In this document: one piece after another, positions 43,199 through 55,257 of the stretch
Layout: each line of letters starts with the position of its first letter
Numbering within the stretch: the stretch's first letter is position 1
NCBI RefSeq assembly: GCF_000006565.2
Contig: NC_031480.1
Location: forward strand, 140,144 to 204,143
From: Toxoplasma gondii ME49
Taxonomy: Eukaryota > Apicomplexa > Conoidasida > Eucoccidiorida > Sarcocystidae
Length of the DNA stretch: 64,000 bases
Direction: 5' to 3'
Made by a program: the position numbers and the translations under genes
Notes under the pieces: generated by a model
What the model saw: only the letters and a program-made list of their open reading frames with translations
What the model was told of the DNA's origin: nothing
Database searches by the model: none

Positions 43199-45810
43199 TG
43201 TGACTTTCGTTCCTTGTTCCCCTCTTCGTTCTTGGTTTTTTCCTTGTTTTTTCTCCGGCGTTTCCTTTCTGTTTCGAGTGACCCCACCCCCGTCTTTCCT
43301 TCTGTACAGGCGCCTTGGAGGAAAAGGAGGAAAAAAGGCGAAGAAAGCCTGAAGAAGACGACAGAGAAGACGACGGGTAAAGAAGGACTTGCTGGTCTTG
43401 AACAAAGAGTCTCCTTCGCTACCTTAAGGTCCGTTGACTTCCTGGGACATGCGTCCTGACACGGTTCTCTGCAGAGGCCAACTTCGATCTCATGTCTTGG
43501 AGAAGAAGGAAGCCGATTCGCTGCCGAGAGAGAAGGAAGAGAACCTGAGGAGATACGGTTGCCCCCAAAAGAGGAGACAAGACACGCGTCTGCTCGGTGC
43601 CCGCCGTGGGGAGTTCGACGCGAAGAAAGACGCACAACGTCCGGCGCCTCGCTGGCTCGACCTGTCGATTCTGGAAAGAAACGTTCCGATTCCCCAAGAT
43701 AAAGAGCACTGGTGCAGAGAACTTATCGCATTCTCCGTTCGAAGCCGGCGATAAAAAGGCCAAGATTGCAGGGAGAGACCTTGCGGCGCTAGAGAGGATA
43801 CATTTTGGGATGTGTACCGGGGCGTCTAGCTTTCGTTGGCGGCTGAATCGTTACGAAAACGGGAAGTTCGGAACTCCATCCAGAACGCTTTTCTCATGTG
43901 GTTGAGCTAAAAAGAAGTCGCCTTCCCTGCAGGTTTCAGGGGCAACCGGTGGCGCTGGCGACGACGCGCAGGAGGTCCGAAGATGACACAGGGACGCCGC
44001 CGAGAGAGAGTTGACGGTGTCGAAGCACCCTCGACAGCACTCCGCCTCAAATCAGAAAAAAAGGCGGACAAGAGACTCGCATAGTTTCCCTCGAAACAGC
44101 GGGGCAGGTGGTGACCCGGATTTTCCCCGCGGTCGTTCGCAAGACACCGGGGAAACGAGGCGCTGCGACCTCTAGGTCGGAGCAAGATCTTTTTTCGCGA
44201 CGGAGATCGCAGAGAACGGAGACAGGGCGCTGCGGGATGGAAAGGAGAGACATAAGGCACGAAAACCTCCGCAAACTCGAGGAAAGCGCTAACCTTTCCC
44301 AGCAGACAACAGACGGGAAGTCAGTCGCGCGCTTCCCTCGTTACTTTTCTTCGCATCGGGCAGCTGTCTCTCACGGGTACACGCCGCGGCGGCCTGTGTG
44401 CGCGAGAACGGTTTCTCTGGCGCGATCAGCGAGGCGTTGCGCGAGGAATTGCCTCCAGTATCCAATCCAGAGAAGGCCTCTAGCACCGGAACTCGCTCGC
44501 CTCTCGCCCGGACCTGCTCTCGCGCTGAGAATATCTCACCTGTGCGCGAGTCTGCTGCAGGATCTGCGGTTTATTTTTATGCCGCGGGTGCCGCCGGCGG
44601 CATCACCCCTGACCCAAGCACGGACAACGTAGGCAGCCCAGTTGTGTGTCCTCAGCAACGAAAGAACAGCTTTTTTCGTGAGACGTTGCGGACGCGATTT
44701 CCTCAAACATCCCCCTTCACCCCATTCTTCGGTCCCCCCCAAATCTACCACTTTCATGGCAAAGTGTGCGAGGAACAGGTGACGACAGTCCGTACCGGCG
44801 GCAGGCCTTTCAGACCGCCTGTTTCATTTGGCCAAGTTTCTCTGAAACAACCTCGGAACTTCCAGTTCTACTTCACCTCGCTCTCCTTCGCTTCTCCCCT
44901 TCCTACCCCCAGAACAGGCACACCTCGGCTCTACAGCGCGCGCGAGCCTGCCGGGTCGCGAGAACTCGAAAATCGACTTCTTTGCTCGACTCTTATGTCG
45001 CTCTCCGGAAAAGCAAAGTGCTTCACCTGTCTTTTCTTTCACAACTTTGTCGGAGTTCTTCAGCTACAGCTACGTCTTCAGTTGAAAGAGGTACTCGTGC
45101 AGCTACGTATGTATTTAGAAAAGGTACTCGTGAGTACGCGGGCAACCGCACGGTGTACTGTTTTGACTCTTCACCGAACCTGGCAAGCCACGCACCCGAG
45201 TAGGAGTAACCGGCTGCCGTTGCGAACAACGTTTCTTCTCATCTGGAGCAAAAACAACCAGACTTATGCCACTATAAAAGCCCTACAGTCTTAGCGGAGT
45301 CGACTCCCGCGCGTTTTTCTGTAAGTCGCGTGACGGTCTGGAGGAAGACTGCAGAGGGAACTCTCCAGTCGACCCACACATCATCGTTCAACAAAGACAA
45401 CTGCTCTCTCGCTTTCCAGTCGTCTGGTGTAGATTCTCGCGTCTAGGTTCATAGTCCACAGTTTCACAGCCTCGAGGCGGCTTTTTGTCCGTGGGGAGTG
45501 TGCGTGCATTCCGGTTTTTTTTCGAACTGGAAAGCACCACCCCTGGCTGGTTGTTTTTGTGATGGAGAGACGGGGCAGCACACAGCGTAAAGTGCGCCTT
45601 CATGGAGTGCATGCACCCGCAACTCTCTCGCCCGTCTTGTGCCAATGAGGACGACGGAGAGGGGAAGACGGACGGTCTCGTGCTTCCTGTGCTTTCGATG
45701 CCCCGCGGGGATGCACTCCATTCAAGAGACAGCGCGTCCGCTGCGTTTATCTTCAATCTTTCTTCCTTTCTCAGTCTTCCTCTCAGCCTCTCTCTTCACC
45801 CTCCGTAAAA
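43199..45810. other. Divergent intergenic region, UBX-like gene / EF1-gamma
   Basis: Holds both promoters. A plus-strand frame of 298 codons (44398-45294) starts with GTG and has no recognisable domain or upstream exon; I do not call it a gene. Around 45040-45135 there are small direct repeats (aggtactcgtg twice; agctac several times). Motif TGCATGCA lies at 45608-45615. Confidence 0.5.
45608..45615 (+). promoter_or_regulatory. TGCATGCA motif upstream of EF1-gamma
   Basis: An exact palindromic TGCATGCA about 200 bases upstream of the EF1-gamma start codon. TGCATGC-type motifs are reported upstream of translation and housekeeping genes in Toxoplasma (recalled family knowledge). Function here is inferred. 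Confidence 0.5.
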
Positions 45811-48397
45811 ATGGTAGGTCATGCTTTCTCTCGCTCGACTGGGCGTCGCCGGTTTCGGAGTTCCTTCTCCCTCGCGAGGCATCCCGGTTAGGAGGCCCTG
45901 CCCCACTGCGTCTTTCCAGAGGAAGGGATCGCAAACAAGCCAATTTTTAGCACACTGTGCCTCTCCTCTGCGCTTCGCCGACCCGCCTTTCCCCCGCACT
46001 GACGAAAAACAAGAAAAGTGCCTTCTTCCTCCCTAGAGTTCGTGTGCGTCTCCTCTCTGGGAACAACCCCGGTGCTGTGTTGTCACTCGGCGCAGTCGTG
46101 CGGAGCGCGAGCGCGGCTGAGCGCCTCGCGCAAATCGTTTTTGCCGTTTCTTTCGACCGTCGTTTGCCTGAAATCGGTTGTGCTGCGGGTTCGCGTTCTG
46201 CGGAACGAACCTGCAGGTTCACCAGCGCAGCAGCGGCAGCTGCAAGTTCGTAGACCCAGCAGTGGGGGGTACCAGCGAGACATGCGTAAATGCGTTCCAT
46301 ACCTCACGACCTCGACCCTGGAGTGTTGTGTTGACGGCGCTTGGACTCTCCCGTTTTTTTCTTTTCTGGAAGTGCCTTTCCCCGTGTCGCTTGCCTCGCT
46401 CTTCACAGTTTCGAGAGTGCCTACACAAGACGTGGTACATGCTCGCGACGCGGCGAGGCTGTCGCGTCTTTCGTAGCTTGTGCCCGTTCTGCTTTCCGAA
46501 TGAAAGGGTCTCTGCAAATTGCAGACTTTCGCACAAGTGTTTTCCACTTTACAAAGGGGGAGTCTTAGCTGTATATAGAGACGCTCTTTTTTTCTCTGTT
46601 AAACTTGTTCTGCGAGTTAAATTGCGAGCCTGGACCCCGACGGCTTTCGTTGTTGCCCGATGCAGACATCCAGCAGCGTCTTTCCTGTTGACTTTTTTTT
46701 TGTTGAGTCACAGCGACAGTTCTTTGATCTTCCAACATGCGATTCGAGGGCGTGTGACTGCGTCGGTATTTTTTCCATCGGATAGAGTAGCTCTGAGGGA
46801 AGTCGCACAGAACGGGGTGTCTTTCCCCAGGCGAAGTTTCACCGTTGAACAGATGTCCGTGGTGTGCTGCGAGCTCTCCGGTGCCGCGGCCGCGCTCGTA
46901 TTTGGATGGACAGAGAGAGAGAGAGGAAGCAGCCATCGTTCCAGCAGGCTGCTGTTTGTGCCGAGGTTTTCGATGTGCGTTCGTCCCTCTCGTCTCTGGA
47001 TCCCCGAGCACGCAGCGGCTCTGTCTCGGGTCTCCCCACCCTCGGCTTGCCGCTGAAACGCGTTTCTGTGTCGCCTCAGCTTTCCTCAAAGGTGACGCGA
47101 GTCTTTCGAAGCGGGTGCGTTGTCCTCCCCCTCTTGAAACGGATTCCCTGCAGCAGCTTCTGTTGCGTGAGTTAGTTGCATCCGTGGAATATGTTCTGCT
47201 TTGTTATTTCTTCAGAAACTCCTGACGCCCAAGGACGATGTGCGCGGCCGGAAGGTGCAGTTGGTGGCGGCTTTCCTGGACCTGCCGCTGCAGACTGTGC
47301 CTTTCACCGTGGGGAAGGACGACAAGGATCCGGCGTTCTTGGCCAAGTCGCCTCTGGGGCGTCTGCCCCTGTTGGAGTCCGAGGTCGGCGGCGTGTGTCT
47401 GTTTGAAAGCAACGCGATTTGCCGCTTCCTCGCGCGACTTCGCGCCGACAAGTGCCTGTACGGCGAGACGCTTGCGGAGCAGGGACAAGTGGACATGTGG
47501 TTGGACTTCTCGACCCTCGAAGTCGAGATTCCGATGTGTTGCTTGGTGCAGGGGGGAAAGGTTGCGGAGCGCGCGCAGAGCGACCTGGCGCAGGCACTGA
47601 ACGCGGTCGACGCCCACCTGAAGACGCGCACCTTCATGGTGGGCGAGAACATCACCATTGCAGACTTGTGCCTCGTCGCGGTGCTGAGCTACGGCTTCCG
47701 GTCCGGCAAGGTGGACGCCGCAGCGCTGCTCGAGAAGCGTCCGTACTTGAAGCGCTTCTACGAGACCGTGGTGAATCAGAAGAGCTTCAAGAAGATCTTC
47801 GGCGAGGCGAAGGCAGCGCCACAGGCCGCCGCCAAGAAGGAGACTCCCAAAGCCGCGGCGAAGCCTGCACAGAGCGCCGGCGATGACGAAGAACCGGCGA
47901 AGAAGCCTGCAGTCAAGTGCGAGTTGGACTTGCTCCCAGAGCCGACGATGGACCTGAATGAGTGGAAGCGCGTGTACTCCAACACGAAGGACCTGTATGG
48001 CACAGCGATGAAATGGTTCTGGGAACACCTCGACGCGGCAGGGTATTCCTTGTGGTACATGAAATATCAGAAACTCGAGGGCGAGTGCACCGTCGCGTTC
48101 GTCACCTCGAACCAGCTCGGCGGCTTCCTGCAGCGGATCGACCCGGCCTTCCGCAAATACTCCTTCGGCGTCGTCGACGTGATGGGCGAGAACGGCTGCT
48201 TCGACATCGAGGGTGTCTGGCTGTTCCGCGGCCAAGACGTACCCAGCTTGATGAAGGACCACCCGTCGTACGAGTACCACACTTGGCAGAAACTCGACGT
48301 CGCCAGCGCAAAAGACAAGCAACTCGTCGCAGACTTTTGGTGCGCGTGCGACGACATCCAAGGTCGCCCCATCGCCGACAGCAAGGTCTGGAAATAA
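45811..48397 (+). CDS. EEF1G: Translation elongation factor 1-gamma
   Basis: The main exon, 47216-48397, starts right after a TTCTTCAG acceptor with AAA CTC CTG ACG CCC (KLLTP), which needs only an initiator Met. The best donor is at 45814: AAAA ATG|GTAGGT, so exon 1 (45811-45813) would code Met alone and the intron is about 1.4 kb. The product is 394 residues. Domains: GST N-terminal fold (about 2-80), GST C-terminal fold (about 90-195, with VGENITIADLCLVAVLSYGF), a Lys/Ala/Pro-rich linker (about 200-235), then the conserved EF1G C-terminal domain (LDLLPEPTMDLNEWKRVYSN through FDIEGVWLFRGQDVP to the end). Family role: scaffold of the eEF1B complex that recharges eEF1A with GTP. Unusual points are the long first intron and the single-codon exon. 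The GC-rich third positions are typical of a highly expressed gene. Confidence 0.96.
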
Positions 48398-50039
48398 AAG
48401 GAAATAACGCACTTCGCGAAACGAAGGGGCGGCAACAGAGGTGTGTGTCTTTGGTGCTGTGAAAAAAAGCGACGCGTAAAAAACGGCGAGAAATGTTCGT
48501 GGCGTGGCGTGCGGTGAGAGGGGTACAGTGGCGAGGGTCACAAACCCATGTGCTTCGATTTGAATGCGCTTCCATCTGTACACCTGGCTCTTCCGTGCGT
48601 CCTTTCAGTCTCTCCTAAACATCTCGTTTCACGCGGGTGCAGTTGCGGTACTTCAGGAGCTTCGCAGGCGCCGCTCGCGCGCGCTCCCCGCTCTAGGAAC
48701 TCTCACACGACCCCATTTATGTCAACTCGCGTCTAGTGGCTCTCCGGGGCACCAGCAAACTGTCAAAAATCGCCTCAGCCATTCGCTACCGAGAGCTTCT
48801 GATTTGGTCGGAACGGTGGCGCAGAGGCGCTTCCCGCAGTCGTCTTCCAGTCACGGACGTGTTTTCGTTACGAGTGACCTAGCTTGTTTGTGGAGCTCGA
48901 AACGAGTCTGATCTGCGCGTTCGTTGCGGCTGCCATGTCTCGTGGAAGAAACGGGGACGCGTTTAGCGGAGAGTGGTGGTCAGTGGCAGGACCGCAACAG
49001 ATGAGAGTAGTGAACTTAATATACTCGGTGAGGCAGTTCTAACAAAGAGCGGAGCAGGCGTGAGGAGATGCGTGACCTCGGCCTTCCGGTACGAATGGCA
49101 GGCGGTGGTGAGTAAACCACGTGCCGTGAAGGGCACTCAGTGCGATGAAGAATTAGGAAATGGACGAATCCGCTTCCTTGTAGTTGCTGGGCAGAAACGG
49201 AGAAACTGGGCACAAAAAAACACCCTCCCTCGAGAGAGCAGCGAAGGCACTGGGGACAGACCAAGAGCGAAGAAGCACTTTTCAGACAGTGAAGGGCACA
49301 AAAAGTAACGGGAACGGCACGACTCCCGTAGATACTTGCACGGTAACCCCCTTCCCCTCTGGCTTTCCCCGTCTCTCCTTCGAATGCTTCGCAGTGTGGG
49401 TAGACAGTCTCAAACAAGACAGGAAGACCGCGGGTGGTCGAATCGACGTGTCCGTTCGTTTCTGGAAGAAATCGACAGTGTGGTGAAACCTGCGCCACCG
49501 TGGGATGGCGGCAAACCGGGAGGAGAGGACCTGCCGTGACCTCGCAAGTGGACTGTGTCTTCATTTGAGATGTCCCCTCACCTCTAATTAGCATACATGT
49601 CGCAGAGCGACTGTTTCGCATCTGTCAATTGAAAAAGCTGGGAAGCTCGGCATTCCCAACGCGCAGCAGAGTGCCTGAATTTCTATCCTCGTAAACGAGT
49701 GAAGTTTCAAAAGTCCTTGTCAATGTTGGCGGAGTCGAGAATGACGCTTGTGCCATAGTTGTCAGCTTCTGCAGGAATGGAGGGACTCAGCAGTGCACAC
49801 AAAACGCACATAATCGAGTCTGCATTTGTACCAGCACTTATCTGTGCGGGAATTGACAGTAACGCGAAAGGCACTCCGGCCGCCTCTGCAGCTAAAAACA
49901 CGGGCTCTCTTATGCAAGGAACATAAACTGCGAATACTTTTTTTATATATTTACATTTCCTTATAGAGCATTTGCAATCCGTTGGACACGACGCTGCATC
50001 TACAAACGGTTGCGACACAAGTAACGTGTTCGAAGGTCT
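48398..50039. other. Convergent 3' region between EF1-gamma and the AMA1 paralogue
   Basis: Contains 3' flanks only. Frames such as 48973-49308 (plus) and 49016-49621 (minus) show no family match. A short A/T-rich stretch at about 49937-49965 precedes the 3' end of the minus-strand antigen gene. I see no gene. Confidence 0.6.
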
Positions 50040-53000
50040 CTAGAATTCTTCAAACGCACCTCCCCAGAATGAAGGTTCCGCTTCCTGCAGCAGGTCTGCT
50101 TGGTTCTGGCGGGTTCGAACGGCGTGCTCCCTTGTCTCGTCCACGATTTGAGGCTTTTCAACAGCCGGTTCGCGCTTGTTCCTGAAAAGAACGCCCATGA
50201 AAAACTTTCCTCCGAGGTCTGACATCTACTGCACTCACTGTTTCCTGCATCTGCTCGACTCGTACAGAGACTTCCGACAACCGCAGTCAAAGTATCTAGT
50301 GGCCTGTTTTTTCGACGGAACCGCGTGTCACACTAGGAGATGTGCCGCTTCGCTACCCTGCGCAGCAACCGTATTGCAACACCTCCCAGTTTTCACGGTG
50401 TGACGACCTCAGTGTACGTCAGACATATCGAAGAGTATGTCAAACGCATAGAGTCGAATGCGACTCCTGTATATCCCGTGTTGCACAAACACAACACAGT
50501 AGGTTACAAAATGCTGTGGCATATCGAATTCCACCCTGCGACAGTGTGCACCGTATGTTCCATATCAAATTGCGACGTTTCCCCTCACTGACGCACCCAG
50601 CAGCGGGACAAGAAACCCGCATCGCGCCTAGGCGGTTCTTGGCAAATACCCCAACACGGTTTTTGGGAGGCAGCAAATGGATTGCTGTTTCCGTGAAAGT
50701 CTGCTTACCTTTGTGCCATCCAGTATATCAGTCCTCCGAGCAACAGCACTCCAGCGGCAATGCACGGTCCCGCAATAAGCCAGATGTTGACGCTGGTGTC
50801 CTCATCGACTAAAGAAAGATACAGCAGGAAAAGAACAACGACGCACTGCACCAAGACGCTCCTTCTCAGGTCTCGTATGAACGTGTGAAACGTGTAGACT
50901 GTGGGGATCCAGTTTCCCCTCCATGACCCGATGCAGTCGTCTCCGCGAAGCAAAAACGCGGAAGTTGAGAGACGCTGACGTGGACTTGAAAGATTTGTCT
51001 GCATCCAGTGACCGTGGATCCACGAACGCGCGAGCACCCATCATGACACTGTTGTCCCGGGATCTCGTAGCACCCGTCTAGCGCCCCTGCGGTGGGGGGT
51101 TCTTCTGACTGTTGTTGTGCTCGTCGGGGTGCGCACACGACTTGAACATTCCAACTTACGTGAGCAGGTGCAGGAGACATGGCCCTCCACCCATTTGCCG
51201 TCTTCGCACTTTACACCAGAGCTGCTTCCGCTTGTCTCTCCTTCAGGGCAAGAGCAGTGGGAGGGAATGACAACGCCTTCTGTGGCGGATGAGCAAGGCG
51301 GAAGTTGTGCGTTGTCTGGGTTTGGATCGCCGAGACTCACGAACGCGTACTGCTCAGGCGCAGACGTGAGGCAGTTCGGGACGCCATCGTACATTTCGCA
51401 GTAGGAACCGCTGGGCTTTTTGTAGAAGTTCGCCCAGTTGATGCCAACTCCGCGCGTGTGCGGCTGGTCTTTCTTGGTGGATCCTGCGGGGATGAGGACT
51501 CCAACCACGTCGTCGAGGATTTTATCCCACCCACGGCCCTCGTCGCCGACGTACTGCGTCGGGTTGTCGCTCGGACTGTTGTTAAACAGCTCCATGGCAC
51601 ATTCGGTAGCACTGCCTACAGAGATGCGTTTCCGGACGGCCATTTTCTGGCAACTTCTCCCGTTCCACTGCCCCCAGTGAACGTTTTTTAAGCCGTGTTC
51701 CGGACACGCAGAAGCGTGGTCGAGGCGCGCGTATGCGCTGCCCCAGACGAGGTTTTTCTCGATGGACTTCTCCGGGTGGAAGCAGTACCACGTCAGGTTG
51801 GGGCCTGAGTCCCCCCTCTTGCAGTACGTTCCTGCTCCCGTCATCTCCTGCATGTTCAAGTACATGATGTGGCACATTTCCTTCTTCGGGTCCCAGACGA
51901 AAGCGTACCGGTAGTAGTCTTCTTTCGAGTTAGTCGCGCTCGACGACGTGTCGTGCGCGGACGTCATGCGAGCCCACCATATGCAATGCCCCAAGTCATC
52001 TCTGATGTTCTTGGCATGCTCAACGGCATACGACGAGACCCCAGTGGCGGTTTTCAGCCCCTCCGCCTCGTCCTTCAGGTCTTTCAGCGACACCGGGCTG
52101 ATCTGATGCATGGGCATGGCGAAGCCGCCTCCGAGCGGCATCGTGTCCTGGGGTGTATTTGCGTACGGCACTGGCTTCAAAAAATCGTTAGGCCAAATTT
52201 CCGGGTTCGTGGTGGGCTGGTACGTCTTGATGTACTTGCCATAGTTGGGACACTTCCCGCCAGGCTCGCGGTACTTTTTCTTGCTGAGAATCTTTGTGTT
52301 CCCCAAGTCGACATAGACGCCAGAACCTGATGTGCACCACAGAGCGCGAAATGGCCGCAATCGAGATTCAGCACCATTCTCGAAAAAGTTGCTTCCTCAG
52401 TATTTCTTGTAGGAAAAACCGTAAAGGAAAAATCTCAGTGCTGCACGCTACCACGCTGCCCCGTACCGCTCCCAGCATGCCTAGGGCGGTACGACTCGTG
52501 AAGAAACTCCTGAAAAACTCTACCACACACACTAGAGAGCCGGCGGTTTGGCGGGTGAGGAAACATTTAGGTTTTTTTTCTGGGTTTACAGAGACGCTGA
52601 AAAGTGGAAAATCCGGCAGGGAATAAAACAACCACACTTTCGCAGCTGTGTCGTTGCAGTTGGATGACATTGAAGGGAACTGGCACCCCCAAGGATCGGT
52701 CCGAATGCACATGATGCACAGACAGCATTTTGATTAAGCCGCACAGAACGATGTGAGGCACATACAGACATCAGTACGTGTTCCTTGAATCGTTCATGCG
52801 CCCTTTCAGTGGCGCTACTCACTCGTTTGCGGTACACACGGTAGACAGAGCACTGCTGTTGCGTTTTCCATGCCACTTACCGTGCACGAGAGGCACGTTG
52901 TATCTTTCAAGGATCTTGGCCCACGGATTGGCGTCACCCTTCGCCGAAGTTTTTCCGGACGCCAGTCTTGTTTGGTGAGCGTGGTTGCCGATATTCAATG

Positions 53001-53091
53001 CGTCAGTGGCGCATGCCGACAAAGCAAAAACGAGGGCAACGGTGCACCGCGAGATCCGCGACGACCCTTTCGTGGTTGTTTGCGTCGTCAT
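50040..53091 (-). CDS. AMA2: AMA1-family apical membrane antigen paralogue (probably AMA2)
   Basis: Exons 52881-53091, 51160-52326, 50709-50808 and 50040-50181 join in phase (G|GTAAGT, C|GTAAGT, AG|GTAAGC) to 539 residues. ATG 53089-53091 gives a signal peptide (CTVALVFALSACATDA). NPWAKILERYN and SGVYVDLG start domain I, as in AMA1. YREPGGKCPNYGKYI, CHIMYLNMQEM, NLTWYCFHPEKS and GSAYARLDHASACPEH mark domains I and II. Sixteen Cys lie between signal peptide and membrane segment: ten in domains I/II and six in a compact third domain (CSCPEG, CEDG, SCTCS). The membrane helix is about 466-492, with small residues (IAGPCIAAG) as in rhomboid substrates. The 47-residue tail ends with QEAEPSFWGGAFEEF, matching the acidic FW tail of AMA1. 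AMA1 relatives sit in micronemes and bind RON2-type partners at invasion (family knowledge); the partner here is unknown. The AMA2 name rests on recalled gene order near EF1-gamma and H2A.Z. Confidence 0.93.
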
Positions 53092-54229
53092 CTTGCCTGA
53101 AACGACGGAGAACAAGGATCCGCGGGAGGGGAGGACCGGAGCGACGGAAATGCTCTGCGAATCAATCTTTTTCTCTCGTTGTCGACGAGCAAGGGGAGCG
53201 GCAACCTTTTCACCGTCGGGAACTGTGTGCCCCCGGACTGGAACTCGACACGCCGGGAGTACGGAGACTGGAGGAAACGCGGTAAGGTTGAGTCGCTCTG
53301 GCAGACAACTGCGCAGCTAGCAACTGAAACCCTGGAGTTGCTAGCAAGTTCCTCTCAGAACGTAGAGAGGGCCTTCGCAAACCGGCGGACGTATGAGAGA
53401 CTGACGCCGCTGCCGATTTCGAGCTGGCGAGGCGTCGGGGAAACAGTCCTGGGGGCGCAGCAAGCGGCACTGTTGGGTAGGGTATCTGACACAAACAAGA
53501 GAGTGTGCTGCGTGTGAAAAAGCTATAGAGTCCGGGAGACGCCGAGTCACAACAACGCTTCGACAGAGGGTTTCTTCATCGCTCCCGTGGGTGCCCTCGC
53601 CGGAGCCCGGTTAGTGCCGCTACAGCCGGAACGACGGTTATGTTTCGCGACACTGCGCTGAGAACAGCAGAGAAAACAGAAGGCCCATCTACTACTGAAA
53701 CGACCGAAACGCAAAAGGAAAGTCGAGCAAACTCTTTTCGCGAAACATACGCACACTTGATCCCCGCCTAGCGCGCCTCATCGCTGGGTCGACGTCATAG
53801 CCAACTACTGTGCCGCGGATCGATTGCCCCCCGGTACCTCACTGGCAGCGATCCGAGAGCACTGCAAGCGAAGTGGCAAGAGAACGGCTCCCCGTTAGAG
53901 TTTCATAGCTCCGTGCTTTCTGCCTCGGTTCACACTGTCTCCATCAAGGTGTCCCCTTGTTCCGGAAGAAAACGGACAGGGGAATCTGGAGGAAACCCTG
54001 AAGAAACATCCGAAAATGCACACACTGATGTTGTACTCAACTCTCGGGAAAGACGACAGTGCCACAACCACTGGGTTAGGCAAGGGCGCTCTGTGGCAGT
54101 CGGGCAGACGCCAAGCTTTGTGTCACCAGCAGCTTCCCCACGGAATTTTCTTCCGGATTTCCCCCGGCGTCGCATGCTTTCAGTAGGTCTTTTCGCAAGA
54201 TCTTAACCAGACAAAGTCGCATTTCTCGT
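53092..54229. promoter_or_regulatory. Upstream region of the AMA1 paralogue
   Basis: About 1.1 kb between the antigen start and the stop of the next minus-strand gene, so it should hold the antigen promoter. A GT-AG-like acceptor (CGTCGTTTCAG) lies 8 bases before the ATG and may mark a 5' UTR intron. The plus-strand frame 53179-53517 has no recognisable domain. Confidence 0.45.
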
Positions 54230-55257
54230 TTATTGTTCCTCATGGAGCATCTGACAGCTCCCCGTGCACTGCACCGCCGTTTCTTTTATGCAGTCGAGCG
54301 AGCTGGGATCCGCCAGCGTACGCAACTCGAACAACGTACGTGAAATCCGTGTGGCTTTCTCCATCTCAATGTCCCGAAGAGAGGCCGAAGCCATCATAGC
54401 GCGCCTTCCCTTCACAACATCTCCGGTAAACTGCAACGCAGGCGGATATTCCCCACTGGACGAACCCGCTTGTGCCCACACACAATTGCAAGCGCACTCC
54501 CCCGGAGGGCTCCATTCTGAAGAGTCGCGATTCAGTTTCGAATGTGAAACAGACGCAACACAGATACGCCAAAACCATGGACAACATGTGACTCGGTCTC
54601 AAGTCTTTGCTTTAGAGTCGAAACACCCTGTGCCGTGTACTGCTTCATAACAGACTTTGTCGCCTCAGCACTGCTGGCGTTCGTAGGCTGCTATACAAAG
54701 TTCCGTCATACGGCTCATACGAGGCGTGTAGAAAGATCCGGCGACGACGCGACGGATTTTTGAAGAGCCTTCTGACTAACGTAGGTTTGCTGCAGTCGAC
54801 GGAGCTGTACGCCTTTTCTGAAAAGGAGAAACACTGATTTTCTGCGTTAGAAGAGTTGTACATGTCTTTGTGTACACGTGATCTGTACGCTACATAGAGT
54901 GACGCTGCTCATGAGCACGAATACCGCGTCGTCCTGGTTGTGGCGGAGGCACTCCAAACTGCATTGGCACAAACATATTTCGACGACAAACAGAGAAATA
55001 CGGTTTTGACTTTCAGAATAGGGAAGCCCAGTTACAAGGAAATTGCACACCGCCGCAGCTTTCGCCCCGAGCCTGCCCCCTTCAGCTGGGCACGGAAAGA
55101 ACGTGGTTATCTGTACCTCATAACTGCAGTCGTATTCAGTATCCTACATACTATAATGTCTCCTCTGCGGCAGTTGCAGCAACACATGCAGTGACCTTTG
55201 CTTCCCCAAGCTCCTGTTCACAAAAGACGAAACCAGGAAGAAGCGTCTCCGAGTTTG
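54230..55257 (-). CDS. Unrecognised helical protein, 3' exons only
   Basis: Three exons join in phase: 55196-55257, 54721-54817 and 54230-54430 (TAA at 54230-54232). Acceptors are CTTTTGGTAG, CTCCTTTTCAG and GCGTTGCAG; donors are AG|GTCACT and CTC|GTATGA. The joined C-terminal 119 residues are continuous and strongly helical: FFLVSSFVNRSLGKQ, then LRRLQQTYVSQKALQKSV, then ASLRDIEMEKATRISRTLFE and LRTLADPSSLDCIKETAV. The first exon is not settled. A candidate coding stretch at 55506-55772 (MQNTVDVTEWMHGLPSVKG) lies upstream but does not join in clear phase. No transmembrane segment is visible. I do not recognise the family; the heptad-like spacing hints at a coiled-coil or tethering protein, which is a weak inference. 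Confidence 0.55.

Noticed and set aside
44398..45294. 298-codon plus-strand frame between the UBX-like and EF1-gamma genes
   Set aside because: It begins with GTG rather than ATG, shows no domain or repeat of protein type, and lies in a promoter region with open frames on both strands.
47204..48583. 459-codon minus-strand frame
   Set aside because: It lies exactly antisense to the EF1-gamma exon. High GC at third positions keeps the antisense open, and it has no family resemblance.
53179..53517. 112-codon plus-strand frame upstream of the AMA paralogue
   Set aside because: No recognised motif, and its position fits the antigen promoter or 5' UTR.
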